A stretch of DNA of 64,000 nt from DATJPY01 sp035506135 (GTDB lineage: Bacteria > Myxococcota_A > UBA9160 > PR03): NCBI GenBank assembly GCA_035506135.1, contig DATJPY010000044.1, positions 11,297 through 75,296 of the forward strand, given 5' to 3'. Positions 17,361 through 26,557 of this stretch are shown piece after piece (positions within the stretch are counted from its first letter, which is position 1; each line of letters begins with the position of its first letter). Under the pieces are notes generated by a model. The model was not told where the DNA came from and did no database searches. It saw only the letters and a list, made by a program, of their open reading frames with translations. The position numbers and the translations under genes are program-made.

Positions 17361-17809
17361 GCCCGCTCGCGCGGCTCTCGCTCTGGGCGATGGGCGCGTT
17401 CTACCTGCTCGCGGGTCTCAACCATTTTCGAGATCCGGCGTTCTATCTGCCTATGATGCCGACGTACCTCCCGGCCCACCGGGAGCTGGTGGAGCTCTCC
17501 GGGGTTGCCGAGTTCGCGCTCGGGCTCGCGCTGCTGGTGGTCGGCGCCGCGGCTCCGCGGCTGCGCCGCGCGGCCGCTTGGGGCGTGATCGCGCTGCTGC
17601 TGGCGATCTTCCCCGCGAACCTCCACGTCGCCCTGCACGACGTCCCGATCGGCGGGCGCAGCGAGGGCCTCGGCGTCTGGAACTGGGTGCGGCTTCCTTT
17701 CCAGGCCGTGCTGATCGCCTGGGCGTGGCTCTACACGCGGCGCCCACCGGCGCAGGGACCCAGCCCGCGCGCCCTGCGCGGTGCACCGGCCGAGCCGGCG
17801 GCGGAATGA
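17357..17809 (+). CDS. DoxX-like small membrane protein
   Basis: A 150-residue protein with about four hydrophobic segments and the DoxX-family pattern YLLAGLNHFRDPAFYLPMMP near the N-terminus, followed by PAHRELVELSGVAEFALGLA. DoxX-like proteins are inner-membrane proteins linked to redox or sulfur metabolism, often without a firm function. The start is the ATG of an ATGA overlap with the amidase stop, and its own stop overlaps the next gene in the same way, so translation is coupled. Confidence 0.85.
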   Translation: MSPLARLSLWAMGAFYLLAGLNHFRDPAFYLPMMPTYLPAHRELVELSGVAEFALGLALLVVGAAAPRLRRAAAWGVIALLLAIFPANLHVALHDVPIGGRSEGLGVWNWVRLPFQAVLIAWAWLYTRRPPAQGPSPRALRGAPAEPAAE

Positions 17810-18654
17810 GCGAGCGCTTCGTCGTCGTAACCGGCGCGTCGACCGGCATCGGGCGCACCACGGCGCTCGGCCTCGACCGCGAGGGCTATCGCGTGTTCGC
17901 CGGCGTGCGGCGCGCGCAGGACGCCGACACGCTCAAGGCCGACGCCTCCCCGCGCCTGACGCCGCTCTCGCTCGACGTGACCGACGCCGCGAGCCGCGAG
18001 GCGGCGGTGCGACGGGTCGCGGAGGCGGCCGGCGGGGAGGGGCTCCACGGCCTCGTCAACAACGCGGGCATCGTCGTCGCCAGTCCGGTCGAATTCCTCG
18101 ATCTCGGCGCGCTGCGGCGGCAGCTCGAGGTGAACGTGGTGGGCCTGGTCGCCGTGACGCAGGCGTTCCTCCCGCTGCTGCGCGCGGCCCGCGGGCGAAT
18201 CGTGCACATCGGCTCCTCGAGCGGCTACATCGCCGCGCCGCTGATGGCGCCCTATTCCGCATCGAAGTATGCCGTCGAGGCCATCGCCGACGCGATGCGC
18301 CGCGAGCTGGCAGGCTCGGGTGTCGCCGTATCCCTGGTCGAGCCCGGGGCGATCGCGACCCCGATCTGGGACAAGGGTGTCGAGATGGGCGACGAGCTGG
18401 TGAGGACACTCCCGCCGCAGGCCATCGATTTCTACGGCGAGCGCATCGAGCGACTCCGGGCCTACGCGCGGAAGGCGCCCGCGCAGGCGATCCCGCCCGA
18501 GCGCGTCGCCGAGGCCGTGCGCCACGCCCTCGCGGCGCCGCGCCCTCGCACGCGCTATCGGGTGGGCGCCGACGCCAGGAGCGGCTGGTGGCTCTCGCGC
18601 CTGCTTCCCGATCGAGCCATGGACTGGCTGCTCGAGCGCCTGACGCAAGCCTAG
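17806..18654 (+). CDS. Short-chain dehydrogenase, retinol/17-beta-HSD-like
   Basis: A 282-residue SDR with TGASTGIG, NNAG and YSASK plus a longer C-terminal region (YGERIERLRAYARKAPAQAI, then TRYRVGADARS). This layout is typical of the group that includes retinol dehydrogenases and 17-beta-hydroxysteroid dehydrogenases and acts on lipophilic alcohols. It is the last gene of the malY-phosphoesterase-amidase-DoxX-SDR run. Its TAG stop shares a CTAG palindrome with the TAG stop of the convergent aminotransferase gene, so the two genes overlap by 4 bases. Confidence 0.93.
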   Translation: MSERFVVVTGASTGIGRTTALGLDREGYRVFAGVRRAQDADTLKADASPRLTPLSLDVTDAASREAAVRRVAEAAGGEGLHGLVNNAGIVVASPVEFLDLGALRRQLEVNVVGLVAVTQAFLPLLRAARGRIVHIGSSSGYIAAPLMAPYSASKYAVEAIADAMRRELAGSGVAVSLVEPGAIATPIWDKGVEMGDELVRTLPPQAIDFYGERIERLRAYARKAPAQAIPPERVAEAVRHALAAPRPRTRYRVGADARSGWWLSRLLPDRAMDWLLERLTQA

Positions 18655-20009
18655 GCGGCCCTTCGCACCGCGTCGTCGATCGCGCGCGGGAGCGCGCTGG
18701 CGATGAGATCGATCTCCTCCGGCTCGATCGTGAAGGGCGGCCCGAGCACGAGGACGTCGCGCGCGGCGCCCGACCCACCCGGGTAGAAGAAGACGCCGTG
18801 TCCGAGGCCGGCCCCGACCGCGCGTGCGGTGACGTGCGCCTCGCTCGGGAATGGCTCGCGCGTGGCGCGGTCGCGCACCAGCTCGACGCCGATCAGGAGC
18901 CCGAGGCCCCTCACCTCGGCGACATGCGGATGCGTTGCGAGCGCCTCGCGCAGCCGCCCCAGCAGCTCCTCGCCGACGCGCGCCGCGCGCTCGACGAGCG
19001 CCTCCCGCTCGAGGATGTCGAGCACGGCGAGGGAGGCGGCACAGGCCGCCGGGTGGGCGCCGTAGGTGAAGAACATGAAGTCGTCCCCGCGCGCGGCGAT
19101 CGGAGCCATCACCTCCTCGCGCGCGAACACGCCGCCCATCGGCGCGTAGCCGCCCGTGAGCCCCTTGCCGCCGACCAGGATGTCGGGCACGACGCCCCAG
19201 TGATCGACGGCAAAGCGCCGCCCGGTGCGCCCGAAGCCGGTCATCACCTCGTCGGCGATCAGGAGGACGCCGTGCCGGCGGCAGATCTCGGCCAGGCGCG
19301 GCCAGTAGTCGTCGGGCGGCACGAGCGCGCCCGCCGTCGAGCCGACCACCGGCTCCGCGATCACCGCCGCCACGCTCTCGGGTCCTTCGGCGACGATCCG
19401 CTCCTCGATCGCGTCCACGCACGCGACGCCGCAGCCGGGGCGCTCGAGGCCGAGCGGGCAGCGCAGGCAGTAGCACGCCGGCGCCTTCGGGAGATCGAGC
19501 AGGAGCGGGTCGAGGCCCGCGCGGCGCTTGGCGTGTGCGCCGACCGCGAGCGCCGCGAGCGTGGCGCCGTGATACGAGAGGTCGCGCCCCAGGATCTTCC
19601 AGCGCTCCGCGTGCCCCGCCGCGACGTGGTGTTGGCGTGCGAGGCGGATGGCGGCGTCGACCGATTCGGAGCCGCCGCTGGTGAGCGCAACCCGCGAGAG
19701 CCCCGGCGGCAGCCAGCGGTCGACGAGGCGCTCCACCAGCGCGACGCGTTCCTCGGTGGCGAAGGGCGGCACGACGTAGTCGATGCGCTCGAGCGCGCTC
19801 GCCATCGCCCGAGCCACCTCGGCCCGCCCGTGCCCGACGTTGGCGACGATCGCCCCTCCCGCGGCGTCGAGGATGCGCCGGCCGTCGGGGAGGATCAGCC
19901 ACGCGCCCTCGGTACGCGCCACCGCCAGCGGTGCCGCGGCGCCGGGCACGAAGGCGAAGCGGCGGGCGCGCCCCGGGTCCGCGGCAGCGTGGGTGACGGG
20001 ACCGGCCAC
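18651..20009 (-). CDS. Class III (omega-type) aminotransferase
   Basis: A 452-residue class III PLP aminotransferase. The PLP Lys lies in LVGGKGLTGGYAPM, LIADEVMTGFGRTG is the cofactor-binding strand, and SGGSESVDAAIRLARQHH is the phosphate loop region. A Cys-rich segment (CYCLRCPLGLERPGCG) typical of this subgroup is present. Members transfer the terminal amino group of amines or beta/gamma/omega-amino acids to pyruvate or 2-oxoglutarate. GTG at 20009 is chosen because family similarity begins soon after it. There is no ribosome site, but TATCAT ends 8 bases upstream, which suggests a leaderless mRNA. Confidence 0.93.
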   Translation of the reverse strand: MAGPVTHAAADPGRARRFAFVPGAAAPLAVARTEGAWLILPDGRRILDAAGGAIVANVGHGRAEVARAMASALERIDYVVPPFATEERVALVERLVDRWLPPGLSRVALTSGGSESVDAAIRLARQHHVAAGHAERWKILGRDLSYHGATLAALAVGAHAKRRAGLDPLLLDLPKAPACYCLRCPLGLERPGCGVACVDAIEERIVAEGPESVAAVIAEPVVGSTAGALVPPDDYWPRLAEICRRHGVLLIADEVMTGFGRTGRRFAVDHWGVVPDILVGGKGLTGGYAPMGGVFAREEVMAPIAARGDDFMFFTYGAHPAACAASLAVLDILEREALVERAARVGEELLGRLREALATHPHVAEVRGLGLLIGVELVRDRATREPFPSEAHVTARAVGAGLGHGVFFYPGGSGAARDVLVLGPPFTIEPEEIDLIASALPRAIDDAVRRAA

Positions 20010-20017
20010 GGCGCGGC

Positions 20018-20023
20018 ATGATA
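20018..20023 (-). promoter_or_regulatory. Candidate -10 of a leaderless aminotransferase mRNA
   Basis: TATCAT on the minus strand ends 8 bases before GTG 20009, with no Shine-Dalgarno sequence between. The region is shared with the divergent Crp-family gene. Confidence 0.5.
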
Positions 20024-20057
20024 GCGACGGCCCGCGGGGCCGGCGGGGAGGACTGGA

Positions 20058-20765
20058 TTGAGCGAGGGCACGGCGCGGCGGCGGCAGCTGGTGGAGCGGG
20101 TCCCGCTGTTCGCGCGGCTCGCTCCGGCCCAGCTCGACACGCTGACCAGCGTCACCACGACCCGCCGGCTCGCCGCGCGCGAGGAGCTGTTCCACAAGGG
20201 CGACCCGGCGGCGCAGGTCTACGTCGTCGCGAGCGGCCGTCTCAAGGTCGCGACCACGTCGACCCGCGGCGACGACGTGACCTTCAACCTGCTCGGCGAG
20301 GGCGAGGTCGTGGGCGAGCTCCCGCTGCTCACTGGCGGGCGCCGAACCGGAACGGTGTCGGCTCTCGAGCCGAGCGAGCTGCTCGTGCTCGAGCGGCGCG
20401 ACTTCCTGCGCTTCCTGCGCGAGCAGCCCGAGGCTGCGAGCGCGCTGCTGGTCGTGCTGGCGGAGCGCCTGGTGCGCATCAGCGAGTTCGTCGAGGACAC
20501 CATCTTCCTGAAGCTGCCGGCGCGCCTGGCGAAGAAGCTCCTGCACCTCGCCGAGAGCTACGGCGAGGAGGGCCAGGATGGCACGCTGCTCCAGCTCCGG
20601 CTCTCGCAGGGAGAGCTGGCGGACCTGGTCGGCGCCAGCCGCGAGAGCATCAACAAGCAGATCCGCGCCTGGACGGAGGAGGGCGTGGTGCGCATGGAGC
20701 GCGGCTCGATCACGATCCTCCGCCGCGCGACCCTCGAGCAGCTCGCGGGGCTGGTCGCGACTTAG
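20058..20765 (+). CDS. Crp/Fnr-family transcription regulator
   Basis: A 235-residue regulator. The cyclic-nucleotide-binding-type barrel (about 20-130) contains GEVVGELPLLTGGRRTGTV, with an Arg at the phosphate-binding position, followed by the long dimer helix. The C-terminal winged helix has the recognition motif LSQGELADLVGASRESINKQ. No Cys is present, so it is not an iron-sulfur FNR type. The start is TTG at 20058, supported by GGGGAGGA upstream. The effector may be cAMP or another ligand, or none. Divergent from the aminotransferase, it may control that gene or the downstream LolA-like gene. Confidence 0.92.
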   Translation: MSEGTARRRQLVERVPLFARLAPAQLDTLTSVTTTRRLAAREELFHKGDPAAQVYVVASGRLKVATTSTRGDDVTFNLLGEGEVVGELPLLTGGRRTGTVSALEPSELLVLERRDFLRFLREQPEAASALLVVLAERLVRISEFVEDTIFLKLPARLAKKLLHLAESYGEEGQDGTLLQLRLSQGELADLVGASRESINKQIRAWTEEGVVRMERGSITILRRATLEQLAGLVAT

Positions 20766-20813
20766 GTGCGTCCTGCCGAGCGCCTCGGGCTTGGCGGACG
20801 GGCGCGGGCGCGA

Positions 20814-20819
20814 TACCCA
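20814..20819 (+). promoter_or_regulatory. Candidate -10 of a leaderless LolA-like gene (weak)
   Basis: TACCCA ends 8 bases before GTG 20828, with no Shine-Dalgarno sequence. The final A instead of T makes it a weaker member of the class. Confidence 0.3.
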
Positions 20820-20827
20820 CCGGCCCC

Positions 20828-21625
20828 GTGCGTGCCCTCCTGCTGGCGCTCCTTCTCGTCGTCCCCGGTCTCGCCCACGCCGGCGAGGTGGAGCTTCCCG
20901 CTGGCGACGAGGTGGTGCGGCGCGTGAACCAGCGCGACGACGGCCGCTGGGTCTCGCGGACGATGGCCATGGAGCTGACGGAGAAGGACGGCTCCGTGCG
21001 CGCTCGCCTCACGCGCTCGTTCCGCCGCGACTTCGGCGACGGGCGCCGCTCGGTGGTCTTCTTCGAGGACCCGCCGAACCTGAAGGGCACGGCGCTCCTG
21101 AGCTTCGACTACGCGGAGCCGAAGCGGCAGGACGACCAGTGGCTCTACCTCCCCGAGCTGCGCCGCTCGCGCCGGATCGCGACCTCCGAGCGCGGGCGCG
21201 CCTTCCTCGGCACCGACTTCTCCTACGACGACATGCGCAAGGAGACCAAGCTCAGCCCCTACGACTACCGCTGGCGGACGGTCGGGACGGAGGAGGTCGA
21301 CGGGCGGCCCTGCTGGGTGCTGGAGGCCACCGCGGTGGACGACGCCACCGCGCGCGAGCTGGGCTACGGGCGGCTCCGCGTGCGCATCGACGCCGAGCTC
21401 TGGCTGCCGCGCCTGGCCGAGTACTGGACGCCGGCGGGCGAGCTGCTGAAGACGATCCGGCTCACCGGGATCGAGGCCGTGCAGGGGATCTGGACGCCGC
21501 ACCGGGTCGAGGCGGCAGCGGCCTCGGGCCACCGCACCGCGCTCACCTTCCGCGACATCGACTACCAGCACGAGGTTCCCGAGGGCCTGTTCGACGAGTC
21601 CGCGCTGGCGCACGGGCCGCCATGA
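20828..21625 (+). CDS. Outer-membrane lipoprotein-sorting (LolA-like) protein
   Basis: A 265-residue exported protein. The signal peptide is ALLLALLLVVPGLAHAG with an AHA-G cleavage site. The body matches the LolA-like family: RTMAMELTEKDG, FFEDPPNLKGTALLSFDY, WLYLPELRRSRRI, TDFSYDDM, and VLEATAVDDATARELGYG. Such proteins are periplasmic beta-sheet carriers; many sit next to RND/MmpL-like exporters, but none is here. The GTG start is chosen because the signal peptide follows at once. Confidence 0.88.
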   Translation: MRALLLALLLVVPGLAHAGEVELPAGDEVVRRVNQRDDGRWVSRTMAMELTEKDGSVRARLTRSFRRDFGDGRRSVVFFEDPPNLKGTALLSFDYAEPKRQDDQWLYLPELRRSRRIATSERGRAFLGTDFSYDDMRKETKLSPYDYRWRTVGTEEVDGRPCWVLEATAVDDATARELGYGRLRVRIDAELWLPRLAEYWTPAGELLKTIRLTGIEAVQGIWTPHRVEAAAASGHRTALTFRDIDYQHEVPEGLFDESALAHGPP

Positions 21626-21644
21626 GCGCTTGCGGCGAACGCGC

Positions 21645-21650
21645 TACGAT
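21645..21650 (+). promoter_or_regulatory. Candidate -10 element of the small secreted-protein gene
   Basis: TACGAT ends 28 bases before ATG 21679, and a GAGGGG ribosome site lies between. Confidence 0.4.
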
Positions 21651-21678
21651 CCGGGCTCCTCGCGAAGAGGGGTGAGTC

Positions 21679-21924
21679 ATGGCCGCGCTTCGCTCCAGGT
21701 TCGCTCGCGGCAGCCTCGCAATCGCGCTCGTGGCGCTGTTCAGTGGTGCGCCGGCGCGCGCCGACGAGCACGATCCCACCGAGGCGGGCAACCCGGTTCG
21801 CATCTTGGCGTACGTGCTTCATCCGGTTGGCGTCGCGTTCGACTATCTCGTCATGCGACCGGCGCACTGGCTGGTAAACCGAGAGCCCTTCCGCACGATC
21901 TTCGGTCACGAAGACGACCTCTGA
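21679..21924 (+). CDS. Small exported protein of unknown function
   Basis: An 81-residue protein. Residues 1-28 form a signal peptide (ARGSLAIALVALFSGAPARA with an Ala-rich end). The mature part is short, with RILAYVLHPVGVAFDYLVM and the pattern RPAHWLVNREPFRTIFGHE, which I recall from small conserved exported proteins in proteobacteria, but without known function. The ribosome site GAGGGGTG precedes the ATG. It lies just before the lpt genes, and an envelope role would be a guess. Confidence 0.75.
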   Translation: MAALRSRFARGSLAIALVALFSGAPARADEHDPTEAGNPVRILAYVLHPVGVAFDYLVMRPAHWLVNREPFRTIFGHEDDL

Positions 21925-21973
21925 TCGGGCGCTTTCGATCGATTCGAGGCTGTTCGCGATCGTCGAAGCAGGG

Positions 21974-21979
21974 TATGAT
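21974..21979 (+). promoter_or_regulatory. Candidate -10 of a leaderless lptC mRNA
   Basis: TATGAT, the best -10 match in the window, ends 6 bases before the lptC ATG at 21986, with no Shine-Dalgarno sequence between. Transcription would start at or next to the A of the ATG. Confidence 0.55.
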
Positions 21980-21985
21980 CCTTGC

Positions 21986-22513
21986 ATGGGCAGGTTACTG
22001 CGCGCCATCCGCTCGATGCACGGCCCCGTCGCCCGCACCCTCGTGGGCGGCGCCGCGCTTGCGCTCGCCAGCACCGCCTCGGCCGTTCCTCCGATGCAGC
22101 TCTCGCGCATGACCTTCGTCTCGTCGGAGGGTGGATTCACCGACCTCACGGTCGTTGCGGACGCCGCGCAGGTCGACATGCAGGGCAACAAGGCGCAGCT
22201 CGACCGCGTGCACGCCCTCTGGGCGGCGAGCAACGGGCAGAACAGCCTCGACATCGTCTGCGAGCGGGGCGAGTTCGATCTCTCGACCAACGACTTCGTG
22301 GCGATCGGCAGCGTGCACGGCGTGCTCGGCGACGGCCGGCGCTTCGAGAGCCCGTGGATGAAGTACGACCACGCCAAGGGCGTCGCCTATACCGATGCGC
22401 CCGTCTCGATCCTCGATGCGGGGCGCACGCTGAAGGGCGGTGGATTCCGCTACCGCATCCACGACGGGAAGCTTCGGCTCACCTCCGGCGCTTCGGTGGT
22501 GGACCCGCCGTGA
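21986..22513 (+). CDS. lptC: LPS export protein LptC-like
   Basis: A 175-residue protein with a beta-jellyroll LptC-type body (MTFVSSEGGFTDLTVVADAA, then DIVCERGEFDLSTNDFVAIG and GRRFESPWMKYDHAKG). LptC hands lipopolysaccharide from the LptBFG transporter to LptA. Its N-terminus is TLVGGAALALASTASAVPP, which looks like a cleavable signal peptide (ASA-V) rather than the uncleaved membrane anchor of classical LptC. Its stop overlaps the GTG of lptA, and it heads the lptC-lptA-lptB-rpoN run. Confidence 0.8.
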   Translation: MGRLLRAIRSMHGPVARTLVGGAALALASTASAVPPMQLSRMTFVSSEGGFTDLTVVADAAQVDMQGNKAQLDRVHALWAASNGQNSLDIVCERGEFDLSTNDFVAIGSVHGVLGDGRRFESPWMKYDHAKGVAYTDAPVSILDAGRTLKGGGFRYRIHDGKLRLTSGASVVDPP

Positions 22514-23346
22514 GGGCCCGCACGTGGGGAGGGGTTGCGTGCGCGGTCGCGATCGCATCGCCGCTCGCCTGGGCGGCGGTGCGCGCCGCCGAGCCCTCGA
22601 GTGACGGCGCAGTTTCGCCGAAGACGGTGATGACCCGGGACGCCGCCGAAGAGCGCGCGGCAACGGAGGGGACCGCCGTGGGCGCCGCGTCCGCCGTGCC
22701 CGAAGCAGGGCGCCCTGCGCCTGGCCCTCCGGTTCATGAGGATCGTCCTCTCACGCTCGCTGCCGAGGCCCCGGCGCGCGACGTTGCGGCCCCGCCTCCG
22801 GCTGCGCCGGCCCCGGCCGGCGCGCAAGCCGTGGCCGGCACCGTGGCGTCCCCGAAGAAGGGCAACAAGGCTGCAAAGAGCGACGCCGGCAAGAGCGGAA
22901 CCGGCGGCCTGCCCGGCGGATCGAGCGACAAGCCGCTCGCGATCCGCTCGGACGAGCTCGAGGCCGTCGAGGAGTCCGGCACGCGCAATCTGCTCTTCCA
23001 GCGCAACGTCCACGTCGAGCAGGGCGACCTCGTCGTGAACTCGGACCGCCTCGAGGCGCACTATCCTCCCGGCGCCAACCAGCCCGACCGGCTCGTCGCG
23101 ACCGGCCACGTGCGGATCAAGCAGAAGGATCGCGTGCTGACCTGCCAGAGCGCCACCTACTACCAGGGCGAGGAGCGGCTGGTGTGCGTCGGCGACGCCG
23201 ATCTGCTGAGCGGCAACGACCGCGTCCGCGGCGACCAGATCGAGATCTTCACCTCGCAGAATCGCATGAAGGTGCTCGGGCGCGCGGTCGTGAACGTGAC
23301 GCCCGAGCAGAATCCCGAGCCGAAGAAGGCGGAGGCGACGCCGTGA
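22510..23346 (+). CDS. lptA: LPS periplasmic bridge protein LptA with long linker
   Basis: A 278-residue protein starting at GTG 22510 (GTGA overlap with lptC). It has a signal peptide (ACAVAIASPLAWAAVRAAE), then about 110 residues rich in Pro, Ala, Gly and Lys (for example APPPAAPAPAGAQ and PKKGNKAAK), then the OstA/LptA domain from about residue 140: LAIRSDELEAVEESGTRNLL, GDLVVNSDRLEAHY, TGHVRIKQKDRVLTCQSA, GNDRVRGDQIEIF. LptA bridges LPS across the periplasm. Typical LptA is near 180 residues, so the linker is unusual. Overlaps lptB by 4 bases. Confidence 0.88.
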   Translation: MRARTWGGVACAVAIASPLAWAAVRAAEPSSDGAVSPKTVMTRDAAEERAATEGTAVGAASAVPEAGRPAPGPPVHEDRPLTLAAEAPARDVAAPPPAAPAPAGAQAVAGTVASPKKGNKAAKSDAGKSGTGGLPGGSSDKPLAIRSDELEAVEESGTRNLLFQRNVHVEQGDLVVNSDRLEAHYPPGANQPDRLVATGHVRIKQKDRVLTCQSATYYQGEERLVCVGDADLLSGNDRVRGDQIEIFTSQNRMKVLGRAVVNVTPEQNPEPKKAEATP

Positions 23347-24074
23347 CCCGGCCGCTCCTGTCGGCGCAGGGTCTGCGCAAGCGCTACGGCGATCGCGAGG
23401 TGGTCTGCGGCATCGACGTCACGGTGTCGGCCGGGGAGGTGGTCGGCCTGCTTGGTCCCAACGGCGCCGGCAAGACCACCACCTTCAACATGATGGTCGG
23501 CGGGGTGCGCCCGAGCGCCGGCCGCGTGTTCCTCGACACCCGCGAGATCACCGACCTGCCGATGTTCCGGCGCGCGCGCCTCGGGATCACCTACCTGCCG
23601 CAGGAGCCCTCGATCTTCCGGCGCCTGTCGGTCGCGGACAACCTGAACGCGATCCTGGAGACGGTGGAGCGGAGCCCGGCGCTGCGGCGCGAGCGGCTGC
23701 ACGAGCTCCTGCAGGAGCTCGGACTGCTCGGCAAGGCGCACCTGCGCGGTGCCTCGCTCTCGGGCGGCGAGCGGCGGCGGGTCGAGGTCGCCCGCGCCCT
23801 GGTGCTCGATCCGAAGTTCATGCTGCTCGACGAGCCGTTCTCGGGGATCGACCCGATCGCGGTGATCGAGATCCAGAAGGTGGTCGAGCAGCTCCGCGGG
23901 CGCGGCATCGGGATCATCGTCACCGACCACAACGTGCGCGAGGCGCTCTCGATCTGCGACCGCGCCTACATCATCAAGGACGGAAGCATCCTGCGCGAAG
24001 GAACTCCGAACGAGATCGCCACGGACCCGACGGTTCGCGAGATCTACCTCGGAGAGAACTTCCAGCTGGGCTGA
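23343..24074 (+). CDS. lptB: LPS export ABC transporter ATP-binding protein LptB
   Basis: A 243-residue ABC ATPase. Walker A is GPNGAGKTTT, the signature LSGGERRRVEVARAL, Walker B FMLLDEPF followed by SGIDPIAV, and the H-loop VTDHNVREAL. These are hallmarks of LptB, which powers LPS extraction with LptF and LptG (not in the window). The GTG start overlaps the lptA stop. It is followed after 7 bases by rpoN, the same order as in many proteobacteria. Confidence 0.96.
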   Translation: MTRPLLSAQGLRKRYGDREVVCGIDVTVSAGEVVGLLGPNGAGKTTTFNMMVGGVRPSAGRVFLDTREITDLPMFRRARLGITYLPQEPSIFRRLSVADNLNAILETVERSPALRRERLHELLQELGLLGKAHLRGASLSGGERRRVEVARALVLDPKFMLLDEPFSGIDPIAVIEIQKVVEQLRGRGIGIIVTDHNVREALSICDRAYIIKDGSILREGTPNEIATDPTVREIYLGENFQLG

Positions 24075-24081
24075 TCGAAAA

Positions 24082-25551
<1,470 letters not shown>

Positions 25552-25574
25552 CCTGCGCGCGGCCGGGGGCGGTC

Positions 25575-26039
25575 ATGAAGATCACCGACATTCTGGTCCG
25601 GGACGCCGTGGTGCTCGACCTCTCGAGTCGCGCCAAGCGGGACGTGCTGGCGGAGATGGCGAAGGCGCTCGCGGCGGCCGAGCCCGGGGTGGACGAGGCG
25701 CACCTGCTCGAGGTCCTGGTCGAGCGCGAGCGGCTGCAGAGCACCGGGATCGGCGAGGGCGTCGCGATTCCGCACGGCAAGCTGCAGGGGATCACGCGCC
25801 TGCTCGCCTCCTGCGCGCGAAGCCGCAGCGGCGTCGACTTCGACTCGATCGACGGCCAGCCGACCTACCTGTTCTTCCTGCTCGTGGTGCCCGAGAACTC
25901 GGGTGGCCAGCATCTGAAGGCGCTCGCACGCATCTCCCGATTCTTCCGCGACGCGAGCTTCCGCAAGCGCCTCCTCGAGGCCGGCAGCCGGGACGAGGTG
26001 TGCCGGGCCATCGAGGAGGAAGACGTCAAGTTGGCGTGA
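25575..26039 (+). CDS. ptsN: PTS IIA-like nitrogen-regulatory protein PtsN
   Basis: A 154-residue EIIA of the fructose/nitrogen family. The phosphorylated His is His67 in GVAIPHGK, with VERERLQSTGIGEG before it and PENSGGQHLKALARISRFF after it. EIIA(Ntr) receives phosphate from HPr and regulates other proteins rather than moving sugar. A TAGCCT hexamer that uses the rpoN TAG stop ends 20 bases before the ATG and may be an internal promoter. The gene for hibernation factor Hpf, often between rpoN and ptsN, is missing. The stop overlaps hprK (GTGA). Confidence 0.95.
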   Translation: MKITDILVRDAVVLDLSSRAKRDVLAEMAKALAAAEPGVDEAHLLEVLVERERLQSTGIGEGVAIPHGKLQGITRLLASCARSRSGVDFDSIDGQPTYLFFLLVVPENSGGQHLKALARISRFFRDASFRKRLLEAGSRDEVCRAIEEEDVKLA

Positions 26040-26557
26040 CGGCAAGGGCCCACGGAGCGCTCGTCGACGTCGAAGGCGTCGGCGTGCTGCTCCTGGGGCC
26101 GAGCGGCATCGGCAAGAGCGAGTGCGCGCTCGAGCTGGTGCGCCGCGGACACCGGCTGGTGGCGGACGACGTCGTGGTGCTCGAGCGCGGCGCGGACGGC
26201 GCTCTGCACGGACACACCCCCGAGCTGATCCGACACCACATGGAGCTGCGCGGCGTCGGGATCGTCTACGTCCCCGACCTGTTCGGGCCCGACGCGGTGC
26301 GCGACGCGGTGGAGGTCGGCCTGGTCTGCCGGCTGGCCGAGTGGCGGCCCGAGCTCGAGGTCGAACGGGTCGGGCTCGAGCGCCCGGTCGAGGAGTGGGA
26401 CGGGGTTCCGTTGCCGGCCCTGCTCCTGCCCGCGCGTCCGGCGGGCTCCCTGGCGACGCTGGTCGAGGTCGCCGTGCGGGACCACCTGCTGCGCCGCAGG
26501 GCGCTACCCGCGGCGCGCCGGCTCGATGCCCGCCTGCGCGGGGAGGTCGAGCCGTGA
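26036..26557 (+). CDS. hprK: HPr kinase/phosphorylase, short form
   Basis: A 173-residue HprK consisting of the catalytic domain only. Walker A is GPSGIGKS (21-28), LVADDVVVL carries the acidic catalytic residues, and HMELRGVGIVYVPDLFG is the HprK signature. Full-length Firmicutes-type HprK has about 310 residues; short forms occur in alpha- and some deltaproteobacteria. It phosphorylates a Ser on HPr. GTG at 26036 is chosen for its GTGA overlap with ptsN; an in-frame ATG at 26000 would give 12 extra residues inside ptsN. The stop overlaps rapZ by 4 bases. Confidence 0.92.
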   Translation: MTARAHGALVDVEGVGVLLLGPSGIGKSECALELVRRGHRLVADDVVVLERGADGALHGHTPELIRHHMELRGVGIVYVPDLFGPDAVRDAVEVGLVCRLAEWRPELEVERVGLERPVEEWDGVPLPALLLPARPAGSLATLVEVAVRDHLLRRRALPAARRLDARLRGEVEP

